This document shows positions 1 through 11,024 of a stretch of 64,000 nt of DNA, in pieces. Numbering within the stretch: position 1 is the first letter of the stretch; each line of letters starts with the position of its first letter. Source of the stretch: Marasmius tenuissimus (taxonomy: Eukaryota > Basidiomycota > Agaricomycetes > Agaricales > Marasmiaceae); contig JAQOTA010000043.1 in the NCBI GenBank assembly GCA_029532415.1, positions 124,001-188,000 on the forward strand. Direction: 5' to 3'. Made by a program: the position numbers and the translations under genes. The notes under the pieces were generated by a model. The model was not told where the DNA came from and ran no database searches. It saw only the letters and a list, made by a program, of their open reading frames with translations.

Positions 1-1080
1 TTGAAGCTGAAGGTTGAAAGAAGAGTTGTGTGCGTGAGTGCATTTCCTCCGATTGGGCTCTACCCAGCCTCACCCCGAGACAACGGAAAACATAGAACAG
101 GTAGCAGCCAGCGCTGTTGCAAAGACCAGAGGACGAGCAAAACTCAGCGAAAGGCTGGCGTCATTCGCTTTAGGGTAGTGGGAAGAGGGATGAGTGCTGC
201 ATGCAGAATTTCTGCGTCAGAGGGATGATGCGAGGGAAAGGAACACCGGCCGAGAGAGGACAGGGTCAAGGGTAACGAAGCAAAAATCATAAGGGACCCA
301 GCAGATCTCGGGAAGTGAGAAAGGTCAAGAACAGAAGTGGTTATTGGGAGACAGGGGAGGCAGCCAAAATCAAAAGGGCTGAACGTGTTGGAAGGTGCCA
401 ACCCAGTGGAAACACGTCCAAACAAACGAATGAAAACGACCATAACTCTCAAGATTGGCAGGTTGAATGATTGTTGGTATCTTCTATTTGTGACCGTCGC
501 CGGATGTACGCCCATAAGGAATCAGAGAGGATATTAGCATGACATAGGACCAAAAGAAAGTCAAGGAAGCAGAAATCGAAGACAAAGGTCAAAATGAAGA
601 ATGAGTACTTGAGTGCGCACCGACGACCAGCACCATAGCCATCCAAATCCCATCCATCCCACCGCTCAACCTTGTCATGTTTACGCGATAGATCCAGTAT
701 ACTGTTCTGGCAAGTGATTATTGCGTCAGAAAAAATAACCGGGAGACTTTCACAGCCCACTCACCAAAAAAATAGAATCCAGCACAAGAAAGAAAGATAC
801 AGGAAGAAAAGAGATCATGGAAGCGAAAAGAGAAGGAAGGACCTGACTCAAACCGAAGCCGGTCGGTCGGCCAGCCGGAGAAGCTTGAGGGCGGGTCAAG
901 TATATCCGAACTGCTTCCATGCTCCTTCGCGACTCTTACACGCATCCTTTCGAGTCCAGACATGTGAGGACTGAGAATTCTGGCAGGCACAGCTGCGGAG
1001 TACTCGATCCCAACTTTGGAGGATGGGTGTTCAGTATTTGAACAGCCGGCCGAATGACTAGTGTCTTTCCGCATCGCACC
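1..1080. other. No supported gene
   Basis: Both strands carry only short overlapping frames here, without recognisable domains, splice-linked exons or terminal repeats. It may be intergenic or the edge of the decayed duplicated locus that follows. Nothing further can be supported. Confidence 0.4.
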
Positions 1081-1084
1081 GTTA

Positions 1085-1790
1085 TTTGACTGAGGCTGGC
1101 ATTTGTAGATTGATTGTCACCTCGATGGTCGAATTCTCGATAAATCCCTCAAGTGACTGTGTTCTCACCTTTGCATCTATCCTCAGCGTGTAGGTCATTC
1201 CTTCACCCTGATTCGGGTCTTCTGTCGCCACGGTAGGCGGCGTAATGCACCAGAGAGGAGACACCGGAGGAGAGATGGTTCTGGATTGTATGTGAATATA
1301 CGGGTGCGCGCCCCTCGAGGCTCACTTTTGCCCCTTCAAAAACCACAGAAGAGTCTCGCTTACCAGAGAATCCCGCAAGATTGTTAGAGGTCTCAATCAG
1401 AAATCTCTGCGAGATCAAAGAGGATCCTGTCAGTGAACTAGTGAGAAGACCTACCACTTTAATTGCAGGAAAGATGAAAGTCATCCATTACCATCTTAGT
1501 GGGTTCATTCTGAATACGAGAAAACGGAACTCCGACCTCAACCTTCGGATGCACTGTCGTAGCTTGCTGTGGTGTGTATTTCGAATCTTTGACCCCATTT
1601 CTCTCGCCGTGGAACACAACATCGAACTATTCCTCACCAACGAGGAGGAAATATTGGAGATGTGTGCTTGGGGAACCGTGGCTTGATATCGGTGAGCCAC
1701 AATCTCAGAAATCTCTTTCCGAAGTTCGTATCTGTAATGGTAGCCTTAATCTGCATTTGAGATGTAATGATCATGAATAGGAAGTGCCAC
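1085..1790 (-). pseudogene. Copy 1 of a tandem duplicated gene remnant
   Basis: This segment matches 2105-2620 in the same order and orientation. Shared landmarks are a stretch containing TGATTCGGGTC (about 1209 and 2196), AATCAGAAATC (about 1396 and 2397), and a block with TTTCTCGC (about 1599 and 2563). The minus-strand frame with the words EDPNQ and ENSTIEVTI in copy 1 corresponds to a frame with KNSTVGTII in copy 2. The open stretches are short and would need several introns, so this is either a fast-evolving multi-exon gene or a decayed one. No family is recognised. Confidence 0.45.
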
Positions 1791-2104
1791 TGCTTCTAGT
1801 GGCCAGCACGTACCTACTACGAATCTTTCACGGAACTGTCACAATAATCATGTACCACAAACCTCCTCTATGGCCTAGTGTGATTCAGTGTGACCACCGA
1901 TCGGCGTACCTATGGCCGAAACATCCAATTTTTTGTAGCCATTCACATTGTCCTACTGTAATCAGCCCAACACTCCCATTTCAGATGCATCCGATGTTGT
2001 CACGTCCATACTCAACTTGTGAACAGATTGTCGAGACAGGACCAAAACACACCGCAAACCGGTGGAGCGGTTACCTTTGTTTTGTGATTCTGGCCGTATG
2101 ATGG

Positions 2105-2620
2105 TCCCCACGGTCGAATTTTTGAGATGTTCTGTAAGTAGGCATATTCTCACCTTAACAATCATCGGCAGCGCATAGGTCGCTGTCTTCACTCTGATTC
2201 GGGTCGTCTGTCACCATGGCAGGCGGCATGATTCATCCGGGAGCCCAGAAGACGGACTGGCAAAGACATAGCCCCGAATTACTAGATGGACATACGGGTG
2301 TGTGCACCGTGGCTGATGATGATGTCCCAATCAATTTCACAAGTGATGCAAAAGCCTCACTTATTGATGAAATCTACAGGATTGTTAGACGGTTCAATCA
2401 GAAATCCGCCCAGGATCAAGAGAACTTTAAGACGCAAGCCAGTGAGAAGATTTATCAATTTACGGGAAGGCAAGGTAAATGTTGTTCATTATCCTTTTTT
2501 CTGGAGATCAGGATCCGGAACTGTTTGCCTTTGTGTGTAACTCGAACCGCTGGTGCTACGCTATTTCTCGCGCCATAGAACGTACCATCGAACTACCGAC
2601 TAATGACTGGATTCAATTGT
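2105..2620 (-). pseudogene. Copy 2 of the tandem duplicated gene remnant
   Basis: This is the partner of 1085-1790, offset by roughly 1 kb and heavily diverged, with only short words of identity remaining. The repeat order is kept along the whole segment, which points to an old direct tandem duplication rather than chance similarity. A plus-strand frame over 2216-2578 also stays open, but its words do not match the other copy, so the minus strand is preferred. Function is unknown. Confidence 0.4.
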
Positions 2621-2798
2621 GATAGCCACCCGCCTTGTTTTGGCTTTTGGCTGGAGCTCTGCTCTATTTATCCCAAACATAAAAAGTAAATGCCTCAGAG
2701 TATTCAAAGGACTGGGGTCATAGCCACGTAGTACAGGCATAGGTTCGGGACACAAGTCGAGAACAAGTACAGAGGCTCGGAAAACAAAGATAGAACTA

Positions 2799-3326
2799 CT
2801 ATTCGTGAGGCTCAACCAAACCCCATTCACCCGTATCATCGGTCTGGCTCACTTCCTTGGAAATGCCTGTCTCTTCGGAGGCTGTGTGGGCTAAAACGAG
2901 ATAGGCCATCACGGTATGCACACGTTGTCTAGGCATATTCGCACCTCTTATGTTCGTCCAGAGCCCCAACCGTTTGGCCAAACGAGTGGTGATCGAAGGT
3001 TCCTCCTTATGCGTGCCCTCAAGGTCCGCAGGCGCATCAACCAGAGAGAATGTGGATGGGGAAGTGAGATGAGATTCAGAGCAGAAAGATTTAACTTCCT
3101 CTGAATCTTTGAGCTCTTCCATTCTCCCCTCGTGAGGGCCACTTAAATGTTTCACTGCATGTCTGGATTGGGTAGAAGCGACCGGTAGTGGGCTTTCAGG
3201 ATTGGAAGGTGCCTCAACAAGAGAACAGTAGATGCGGATGTGAGGTGACCATGGATACGGGGATGCGAGATAAAATCCAGATTGGAAAGGTTTATCTTCG
3301 TCCGAATCTTCTACAAGGACCTCCAT
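2799..3326 (-). CDS. Hypothetical protein exon with internal repeat
   Basis: An open minus-strand frame of 175 codons carries two related segments. Residues about 1-50 contain MEVLVEDSDEDKPF and SLVEAPSNPES; residues about 68-105 contain MEELKDSEEVKSF and SLVDAPADLEG. The shared pattern is an acidic stretch followed by SLV(E/D)AP. The protein is charged and low in complexity, with no membrane segment or known domain. It may be an exon of the larger minus-strand gene at 3343-5540 or a separate gene. The internal repeat is the main evidence that the frame is translated. Confidence 0.35.
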   Translation of the reverse strand: MEVLVEDSDEDKPFQSGFYLASPYPWSPHIRIYCSLVEAPSNPESPLPVASTQSRHAVKHLSGPHEGRMEELKDSEEVKSFCSESHLTSPSTFSLVDAPADLEGTHKEEPSITTRLAKRLGLWTNIRGANMPRQRVHTVMAYLVLAHTASEETGISKEVSQTDDTGEWGLVEPHE

Positions 3327-3342
3327 CCTTCTTTCATGAGGG

Positions 3343-5540
3343 TCACCTAAAGATGTGTTGGGGCATATCTAGAGTCAGCAGAAGTGACTGGTATGCACTA
3401 TATATCAACTCAGGATAACTGTGATCAAGAGCGTACTGTTTCCCATTCGACGCATATTTCTTTACAGCTAAGTGTTGCTGAACTACTTCATATTCATTGG
3501 CTGTCCAGTAAGACCCAATCCATGTCCGAACACCTAATTTAGGTATCCCGTATTCCACCCAATTTTTCTTCGGAATCACATGCCTTCCTTCTGGGTCAGA
3601 CGCCCAGTAGAATAGCAAGTTGGGGAGCGGGCAGCGGGTACAGTGCATCCCGTTGACGTACTCGAGTTGGAGAGATGATATGAAGAGGTATGCGGGCCTG
3701 TGGGTAGATGATGGGGTATGAGACAAATCGCCAGTGAGAGAGAAGCCTATAAAGGCTGAACTCGGATATCAGGTGGATGTGGTGGAAAGGTATTTTGATT
3801 GAACACGTAGAAACCTGCATCAGAAGGATGCTGGCTGAGATAGGATGCACGGAGCCGATTTCTTTCTTTAGAAAGAAGGCGCAACGAGAAGTATGGGGGT
3901 AATCGAGCGTCGTGGATGTTGTGAATTTGCATGTCAACACATGAGGAGACTATTTTGATTAGAGATAGAATAGAATGCCAGAACTTGGATGTACCTTCCA
4001 CAGAGTAGCTGGCTTTGATATTATGACATTGACTCTCAAAGTGCCATTCGGGGGGTGAGGTTAAAGGGAAGTGGGCAACAATCCTCCTTAGCTCATCAAC
4101 GATGGCCCCGAACGTCAGAACACCGTGAGACGCGTAATCCGGCAGGTATCCCTCTAATTTGCCTCCAAATGACGCATACAGGTACAAAACATCTCCGAAG
4201 GTCTTCTCGAAGTAGGTGGCAATGTCGTTGACATTGAGTTGAGGCTGTGATTCTTGGGGGAGCAGTATTGGGTTAAACAAAAGGCGATTGTCCCATTCTC
4301 CAATGGAAGCGGAAGTAATAATATAGTACCAAGACTTGGTTTTGGGATTGAACATCCAGTCCTTCAGCCCCCTCCTCACCTGTTGTACTATTTCTAGCTA
4401 GGCTGACTTCAAAATGGTCCACTCACTGGAAAAGTCAGTGTTTCATCAGCGTGGAGGGCTTCAATGGCGACTTCCTAGATACACTTTCAGTAAACCTTTC
4501 CCACTCAAGCTCCAACAGAATATGACAGACATACAAACGTGTACTCAAGGTATTGGTATACCATTTCTTCAACTGTATATTGGCTCAAAAACTCCCATCC
4601 ACTGACCAGCTCTGGTAAGTATCCTCAAATAATCAGTATATGCAATTAGCTTTCTACGAGATTTCTCGTACCTTCGTGGAGGATAAAGGTCGGCACCTCT
4701 GACCTCACCAATCCCAACATCTGAGAGAGCCACGGTGACCTATGCTCCATGTTTAGCCAGCTAGCCGTAGACTTTCGCCTCAAATAAAACCTTACCTGTG
4801 AGCTGAGAATGACTGATACAGTTCTTCCCACAACTGTACCACGATGTCACCTCTACGATTGTAAGAAACTTCAGCTTGCACTCACTAGTCGTATAGTATT
4901 CCTATTTCTGCCTACTTCCGGCTCAAAAGTAATCACGGTAACCGGGCAGTGTTTGTTCGGGTAGATTGTAGCGGTATAAGACTTTTTCACGACCTTGATC
5001 CTTGTTCCCGTACTGTGTTCTGTGGCTAAGGCCGCCGAAACCACGATATCCACTTCTGTTGACCAAGTCTGGTCTTAATAGAAGACGTCACCCTCGAAGA
5101 TTTCCCGATACCGGTTTTGCCTAGGCTGGAAGAAGAATGTGTACGGAATCAGCCTACCAGTTCGAGATATTTATGCATACCATAACTTGATCTTCTTGCC
5201 ATTCTGAAGAAGTTGTACCATTGATGTAGATGTTATTCACATCCCCTTCGACATGTTGAATGACGCTCTTGCGACCGATTCGTGTATTCCTAGCGCCTTG
5301 GAAGAACTGAGAGAGCATTATCGGGTCATGGACATGGGAGGAACAAAAAAATAACAGGATGGGCACCCAATGTCATATGTAGATGTGAGGACTTCGGTAC
5401 CCCCAGCCTCGTTGTCTACTGCGGCATTAGCGCCCATAACCCACACCCAATAATATTCTGGAATCATGGCTGCAATCTGATAGCTCTCCCGATTGAACCC
5501 CATACAGGACATGAGACCGACGTCATAAACGATCATAGGC
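3343..5540 (-). CDS. Multi-exon hypothetical gene, exons only partly resolved
   Basis: Four or five minus-strand coding blocks lie in transcription order, separated by short non-coding gaps: about 5540-5160 (word FFQGARNTRIGRKSV), 5053-4871 (KVVKKSYTATIYP), 4831-4646 (WLSQMLGLVRSEVPTFILHEG), 4379-3747 (YFEKTFGDVLYLYASFG) and 3640-3410 (YWASDPEGRHVIP, GSYWTANEYEV, GKQYALDHSYPEL). I recall this order of motifs from a large family of uncharacterised mushroom proteins, but cannot name a function. The middle part (charged segment, then WLSQMLG...TFILHEG) could be a decayed kinase-like N-lobe; this is a guess. Exact splice sites were not fixed, and decay cannot be excluded. Confidence 0.45.
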
Positions 5541-5777
5541 TGAGATTGCTAGTCTTACAAATCCAATTTTCAAATCTAAAGAGAAAGATCCAATGAGATT
5601 AGCATATCTGAATTCCGCGGCTGCAAAGCCCTGTCAATTGCCCCGGCGGGGGTGGTATAAATGAAGGACTACTGCACTCTGAAATTTAATTGACCCCGAG
5701 CAATAAAAAAAGAACTATAGAGCACAAAACAGCCATACGTTCGTTCATCAAGACTGCGGTCATCAGCAATTTAACAT

Positions 5778-5920
5778 CTGTATGGCTGTATGGAATGTAT
5801 GGGGCCCATGCTCCCATACACCTCCATACAGTCCATAGTTTTTACCTAGGATTTTTGTGGATTCCCTTTCGTGCTCTCTAGTGTATGGAAACCGTGGGTG
5901 CATGGGTGTATGGGAGTGTG
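5778..5920. repeat. CCATAC/GTATGG motif cluster, left of element A
   Basis: The hexamer GTATGG or its complement CCATAC recurs many times, including palindrome-like GGGCCCATG next to CTCCCATACACC. A related cluster lies at 12270-12465, beyond the other end of element A and its target duplication. The two clusters are therefore about 0.8 kb apart in the uninterrupted locus. The type of repeat is unknown. Confidence 0.6.
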
Positions 5921-5957
5921 TGTGACCTATGCACTCCCCCGCTTGTCCGAGTGGCCC

Positions 5958-6281
5958 TGTTATGACTGGTGTTCACAACGTAAGCTCAATACTGAGTTAT
6001 CGACCTGTCTTGGTTCTGGTGTCGTGAATGTGAGATTGAGTTGTAAGGTCAAGCTGAAGAGCAAGACCTTCTACTGTACAAGTATAAATACTAAAGCTGG
6101 AACTGCGTACATACTGCGAACTGTTATAAATACTGCGATCAGAGGCTGCGTTCATACTGCGAACTACTACGAATACTGTGGTCTGATAAATAATACTGCG
6201 ATCAGATAAATAATCGTATCAGAGTCATAGATAAGATATCATGGATGAAGAAAATGATATACCCCTTTCGTAACTGTAACA
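5958..6281 (-). repeat. Element A 3' LTR
   Basis: This 324-bp repeat on the plus strand starts TGTTATGACTGG and ends CTGTAACA, so the sense strand also begins TG and ends CA. No difference from 11528-11851 was found. The sense-strand purine tract lies directly upstream (6282-6293, containing AAGATGGGG). Confidence 0.95.
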
Positions 6282-6351
6282 TTACCCCATCTTTATATTG
6301 AATGTCCACATTCAATTTCGTATAGCCATCCTAAATCCAATTTCCATCCTG

Positions 6352-7464
6352 TCAGAAATGGACTGGTTCATCACAAATGTTGGATGCTGTAACATTGTCG
6401 TAATCGTTGTCATAATCAGAGTCAGGGACGTTAGGTTGGCGCGGTTGTAGGAAAGGTCGTTGAGGGCAGGTAGAAGGATAATGTCCCGGAGATCGTCGGT
6501 TGCAGTAATTGCAAACCCATGTACTGCAGGAATGGGCGAAATGTCCGAATCCGTTACAGTTGAAACAAGCGTCTCTGGAACTGGGCCTTCTCGATGGTCT
6601 GACTCGTGTTCTGACAGTTTGTCGTTGATTGGGTCTGTTAGGAAGGGAAACTGGTGCGGAGCGATTCGAGTTGATAGATGATTGTGAGCTTCGTCGAGAT
6701 CCTCCTCGTGGTCCTCTAGGACGATTTCGTTGTCAGTTGGGTGTGGGGGCATTCGGTCTCGGGTCGTTAGTTTGAATTGGAGGTGGTTGGTATCGTAAAT
6801 GTCCGATTGCTGAAGCAATGACATTTTCTACCATTCGATCAGTGATGATACGAGGTGGAATAGGAATGGGAGCGGTTTCTACCGCTGTAGGTGGTTCGGC
6901 TACTGTGGACGAAATTTCTCCTTCCTCTCGTTCTTCCTTTACTACCATCTTTCCCTTGTCTCTTTTTTCTTCATTAATTCTGTTGATCTCTTCTGTGATT
7001 CGATGCTCTTCTCCAATTTTAATTTGTTCGAGCATTCCAAAGTTGAGAGCGTTTTCGGCTAACGTTCCCAAGCTTTCTCGAAGTCCTTGAACATGTTCGA
7101 CTAGTTTTGTATGCTCCCATCGTAGATCATAGAAAGTACGGGCGAAGAAAATGAGATGTTCGTGGTTCTGGAGGTGGTCTGTAACGAGTTCGTCATAGTC
7201 GGAGTTCATGAGTATTGCTTCGATGTTGTTGCCATCGGCGAGGTTAATGAGTGTTCGGGAAGGATATTGAAGTTGGTCTATAAGGGAAGGCATGTCATCG
7301 TGGGAGGAATTGTCGTTAATAGGTTGGTGTAGGGAGAGGTTGAAGTCAGAGTTTTGAGGGTAGTCAAGGTAGGCTGGTGGTGGTGGTACTCGTTGACAAA
7401 GTACTGTGCGAAGCTGAGTTTCGTAAGTCTGTGAGGTAGATGCTGCTGCGTTGACAGAGACCAT
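6352..7464 (-). pseudogene. Element A third ORF: coiled coil, RG-rich, two zinc knuckles, split by UGA
   Basis: ATG at 7464 opens 243 codons up to a TGA at 6735-6733. The same frame then stays open for another 126 codons to a TGA at 6354-6352. The first part has a glutamate/lysine-rich probable coiled coil (about residues 125-185). The second part has an arginine/glycine run (PRGPRGG) and two CCHC knuckles: CFNCNGFGHFAHSC (CX2CX4HX4C) and CNYCNRRSPGHYPSTC (CX2CX6HX4C). The whole looks like an RNA- or DNA-binding protein of about 370 aa encoded after pol, a place where Ty3/gypsy elements usually have nothing. The TGA may be a mutation, a readthrough site (UGA followed by C) or inside an intron. 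Function is unknown; nucleocapsid-like RNA binding is the simplest inference. Confidence 0.75.
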
Positions 7465-7511
7465 AGTGATATATTGTTATGAGGATGAGTGAGAGTGATT
7501 GGATGATTTCT

Positions 7512-10500
7512 TCAACGAATTCGTCTCCTCTTTTTATACTCTTGAAGAGTTTCTTTGGCGTTTTTCAGAGCTTTGGCAGTAAGCCACTTGTTTTCTGAGG
7601 ATGGTTCCCCTACCCAAGTGACAAGGTATTCGCGGGATTTCTTCTTCGGCCGATGATCGATAATCGATTCTACCTCGTTTTCTTCTTCTCCGTCTATAAT
7701 ATCAGGTGGCGGGTACGTCCAGTTCTCTCCATGTGCCTCTGTTTCCTTGTATGGGGTTAAGAGGTTTGCGTGAAACACTGGATGAACTTTCCATTGTTCT
7801 GGCAATGTCAGACGATATGTCACTGGTCCTAGAACTTCTTCGATTTTGAATGGTCCTTCTCGTTTTGGTGCTAACTTTCGTGTTTCGTATCCGAAGTTGA
7901 TGTTCTTCGTTTCTAACCAAACCCTTTGCCCAACTTTGAATGGTTCATGCTTGTTCCGCGTACGATTCATCATTACTTGTCGAGCGAGTTCGTGTAATGC
8001 GAACGTTTCATCTCGGACCTTCTTGAGATCATTGAGTCTTTCTTCTGCACTCGGAACATTGGACTTTTCGATGATTGGTGGAATTGCTCGTGGGTTGTAT
8101 CCCATCATAATGAAAAACGGTGAATGTTTCCTTGCCGAGTGAATTCGATTGTTGTGAGTGAACTCCGCTGTTGGTAGATATTTTTTCCAATCGTGTTGCC
8201 TTCTAGCGCAGAACATCCGTAGATAGACTTCCACTTCTTGGTTAACTCGTTCTGTTTCTCCATCAGTTTGTGGATGATATGCTGTACTCATTGAGAGTTT
8301 TATTCCAAGTAATTTTCCGAGTTCTTTGAATGCATTAGCTGCAAATCTGGGATCTCTGTCGGAAATAATCTCGTCGGGTAATCCAAATCTTTTGTAAACA
8401 TAGTCGAGGAGGAGATTAGCTGCTCCTATCGCGTCGATCGTTTTTCGACAAGGTGCTAAAATTACCCCCTTCGTAGCTCCATGGTCGACCACGACCAATA
8501 AAGAATCATCTCCATCGTTTTCTGGTAGATCTGTGATAAGATCCATGGTGATATTTGTAAATGGTAATGCATTTTTCGGTGCTGGTATCGGCATTAACGG
8601 TGCCTTTGTCGGATGTGTGTTGACCTTCATTTGTTGGCATAGTGCGCATCCTTCCACGAATTTCTTTACGTAAGAATATATTCCGGGCCACCAGTAGTCG
8701 CGTTTAACTTGTTCGAGAGTGTTATATTGTCCTGGATGTCCTGCGTGAAGTGGATCGTGGTATTTCTTTGTTATCTTTCTTCTAAGCTCTTCATCTTTTG
8801 GCACATAGCATTTGTCCATGAAAAAGAGAAGCCCGTCTTCGATTTTCCAATCTGATAGTGCTGATTTAATTGGTGGTGCTCCTTTCGTCTTCAAGGCTTC
8901 TATGGCATTTTTCATCAGATCATCTCCCATCGTTTTTTCTGCTACTAGGCTGTGAAGTTCCGTGTCGATTACATTTACGAATAACTTGTCTGGTAACATC
9001 ATAATGTCTTTGTTGTCGGTGTCTTCAGGCGGTATCAAATCCTCTCTCCTTGATAATGCATCAGACTGTGCCATTCGATGCCCTGGTACATGGATAAGTT
9101 TTAGATCAAACTCTGATAAGAACAGAGCCCATCTAGCTTGTCGGCGGTTAAGTTTCTGATGTGATCGGAAATAGGTGAGGTTTTTGTGATCTGATAATAC
9201 TGTTGTTGGATGCTTCGATCCTAAAAGATAATGTCGCCAGGTTTCTAATGCTCGTACTATTGCTAGTAGTTCTCGGTCGTAGATTTCGTAGTTCCGTTCC
9301 GTTGGGGTGAAAGAATGTGACAGATATCCGCATGGGTGCCAATCTCCGTGTTCATCTTGTTGTTTCAGCACTGCTCCTGTTGCCCATTTAGAAGCATCGG
9401 CCTCTATCACGAATGGGCGGTTCACATCTGGCATTCGTAATACTGGTTCTTCTAAAAACTTCTGTTTCAGTAATTTAAACGCCCGATCAGTTTCTTTGTT
9501 CCATTCGAATTTGGTGTCCTTTTTTGTTAGATCATTCAGTGGTTTTGCAATCTCCGCATATCGTCCAATAAATTTTCGGTAGAAATTTCCAAACCCTAGG
9601 AAAGATCTGACCCCTTTCACCGTCGTTGGCTCCTTCCATTCCTTGATCCCGGCAAGTTTGACCGGGTCCATTGAAATGATTCCAGGTCTAATAATCATTC
9701 CGAGAAAGTCAACTTCTTGCACATCGAACTTACACTTTTCTGGTTTAAGATATAAGTCGTGTTCCTTCAGTCTTTGAAGGACTCGTTTCGTTCGGATTTT
9801 ATGTATTTTCTCATCTGATGAAAAGATTAGTATATCATCCATATAGATCACCATCCATCCTTCGTCAATCATATCACTAAAAATATCATCCATGAAGGCC
9901 TGGAATGTAGCCGGAGAATTGCTTAGTCCAAAAAACATTACCATGGGTTCGTACAACCCTTTGTTTGTTTTGAATGCCGCCTTCCATTGATCTCCGTCTT
10001 TGATTTGAATATTATTGTATCCATTTCTGAGATTCATTTTCGAAAATATTGTTGCGCCCTTTAGTTTGTCCATCAAATCGGTGATTAGCGGTAATGGATA
10101 GGTATTCCGGATTGTCCCTTCATTTAGTTTTCTGTAGTCTTGGCATGGTCGAAAGGCTCCTTGTTCCTTCTTCGACACGAAGAAGAACGGGGAAGCCATT
10201 GGTGATTTGGACGGTTGGATGTATCCTTTTCGAAGGTTTTCCTTTAAGAATTCATCTTGTAATTCTTGTTCTTTCGGCGTCATAGGGTAGATTTTACATC
10301 CTGTTGGCATAAACCCTGGTTTAAAGTCGATTGCATGATCATAAGCTCTTGATTCGGGAAATCGCTCTGCCGCCTTTTTCTCGAATCGTTCTTTGTATTC
10401 TAAAAGATATTCAGGAATTAGTTCTTCTATAGACTTTTTACCCTGATCTTTCTTTTGCGCTAATTCTTGTGATACCGTTGTCTTGGCTCTAATATGAGCC

Positions 10501-11024
10501 TCTGGTGTTACTTGATCCTTAAGTTCCTGAAAGGTTCGGATACTGATATCGGATCTTTCCTGTCTGCTTCGAAACGTTAATGGATTTTTCGGAAAAAATA
10601 GCGTACCTTTTGCCCAGTTGATTCGAGGATTTCGTTTCCGTAGCCAAGGAAGTCCTAGGATTATTTCTTCCTTTCCTAATCTGGAAACGAGAAACTGAAT
10701 TTGCATTTCTGTTCCTCCTATTGTGACATTGAGTGAAGCTGATCTGCAAATCATTCCGGTCTTGTTCCGGGTTCCATCTACGTTGAATACCTTGATCAGT
10801 TTTTCGAGTAGTTTTGTGTTTATCTGGTGTTTTTCCATGAATTCTCGATCGATGAAAGTTCCCCCTGCTCCTGAATCTATAAGTGTGTTAGTGTCGACGG
10901 ATTCTCCATTTCCAATCTCTATAAATACGGGAATATGTATTGAGTGTTGGTCAACAGTCGCTACAGTTAGATTGGAAATAGATACGGAAGTTGGCAGAGA
11001 TGACGTCGATTCAGTCTGCCTTAC
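7512..11024 (-). CDS. pol: Element A Pol polyprotein (-1 frame to Gag), RT motif A mutated
   Basis: The frame is open from 11024 to the stop at 7512, about 1,170 codons, entered by a -1 shift from Gag. Aspartic protease: LIDSGAGGTFID near 10885, with ILGLPW downstream. Numbering from the Met at 10838: reverse transcriptase about 170-360 with YMDD at 332-335, then RNase H with IEADASKWATGAV. Integrase has an HHCC zinc site (GHPG, CALCQQMK) and a D,D,E core (TMDLI, ISDRD, TDGETERVNQ). A C-terminal chromodomain contains REYLVTWVG. Motif A reads SKMNLRNGYNN; the expected catalytic Asp (MDL) is Asn, residue 269, codon 10034-10032. This should kill polymerisation. The rest of the protein looks full length. 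Confidence 0.93.
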   Translation of the reverse strand, partial: VRQTESTSSLPTSVSISNLTVATVDQHSIHIPVFIEIGNGESVDTNTLIDSGAGGTFIDREFMEKHQINTKLLEKLIKVFNVDGTRNKTGMICRSASLNVTIGGTEMQIQFLVSRLGKEEIILGLPWLRKRNPRINWAKGTLFFPKNPLTFRSRQERSDISIRTFQELKDQVTPEAHIRAKTTVSQELAQKKDQGKKSIEELIPEYLLEYKERFEKKAAERFPESRAYDHAIDFKPGFMPTGCKIYPMTPKEQELQDEFLKENLRKGYIQPSKSPMASPFFFVSKKEQGAFRPCQDYRKLNEGTIRNTYPLPLITDLMDKLKGATIFSKMNLRNGYNNIQIKDGDQWKAAFKTNKGLYEPMVMFFGLSNSPATFQAFMDDIFSDMIDEGWMVIYMDDILIFSSDEKIHKIRTKRVLQRLKEHDLYLKPEKCKFDVQEVDFLGMIIRPGIISMDPVKLAGIKEWKEPTTVKGVRSFLGFGNFYRKFIGRYAEIAKPLNDLTKKDTKFEWNKETDRAFKLLKQKFLEEPVLRMPDVNRPFVIEADASKWATGAVLKQQDEHGDWHPCGYLSHSFTPTERNYEIYDRELLAIVRALETWRHYLLGSKHPTTVLSDHKNLTYFRSHQKLNRRQARWALFLSEFDLKLIHVPGHRMAQSDALSRREDLIPPEDTDNKDIMMLPDKLFVNVIDTELHSLVAEKTMGDDLMKNAIEALKTKGAPPIKSALSDWKIEDGLLFFMDKCYVPKDEELRRKITKKYHDPLHAGHPGQYNTLEQVKRDYWWPGIYSYVKKFVEGCALCQQMKVNTHPTKAPLMPIPAPKNALPFTNITMDLITDLPENDGDDSLLVVVDHGATKGVILAPCRKTIDAIGAANLLLDYVYKRFGLPDEIISDRDPRFAANAFKELGKLLGIKLSMSTAYHPQTDGETERVNQEVEVYLRMFCARRQHDWKKYLPTAEFTHNNRIHSARKHSPFFIMMGYNPRAIPPIIEKSNVPSAEERLNDLKKVRDETFALHELARQVMMNRTRNKHEPFKVGQRVWLETKNINFGYETRKLAPKREGPFKIEEVLGPVTYRLTLPEQWKVHPVFHANLLTPYKETEAHGENWTYPPPDIIDGEEENEVESIIDHRPKKKSREYLVTWVGEPSSENKWLTAKALKNAKETLQEYKKRRRIR

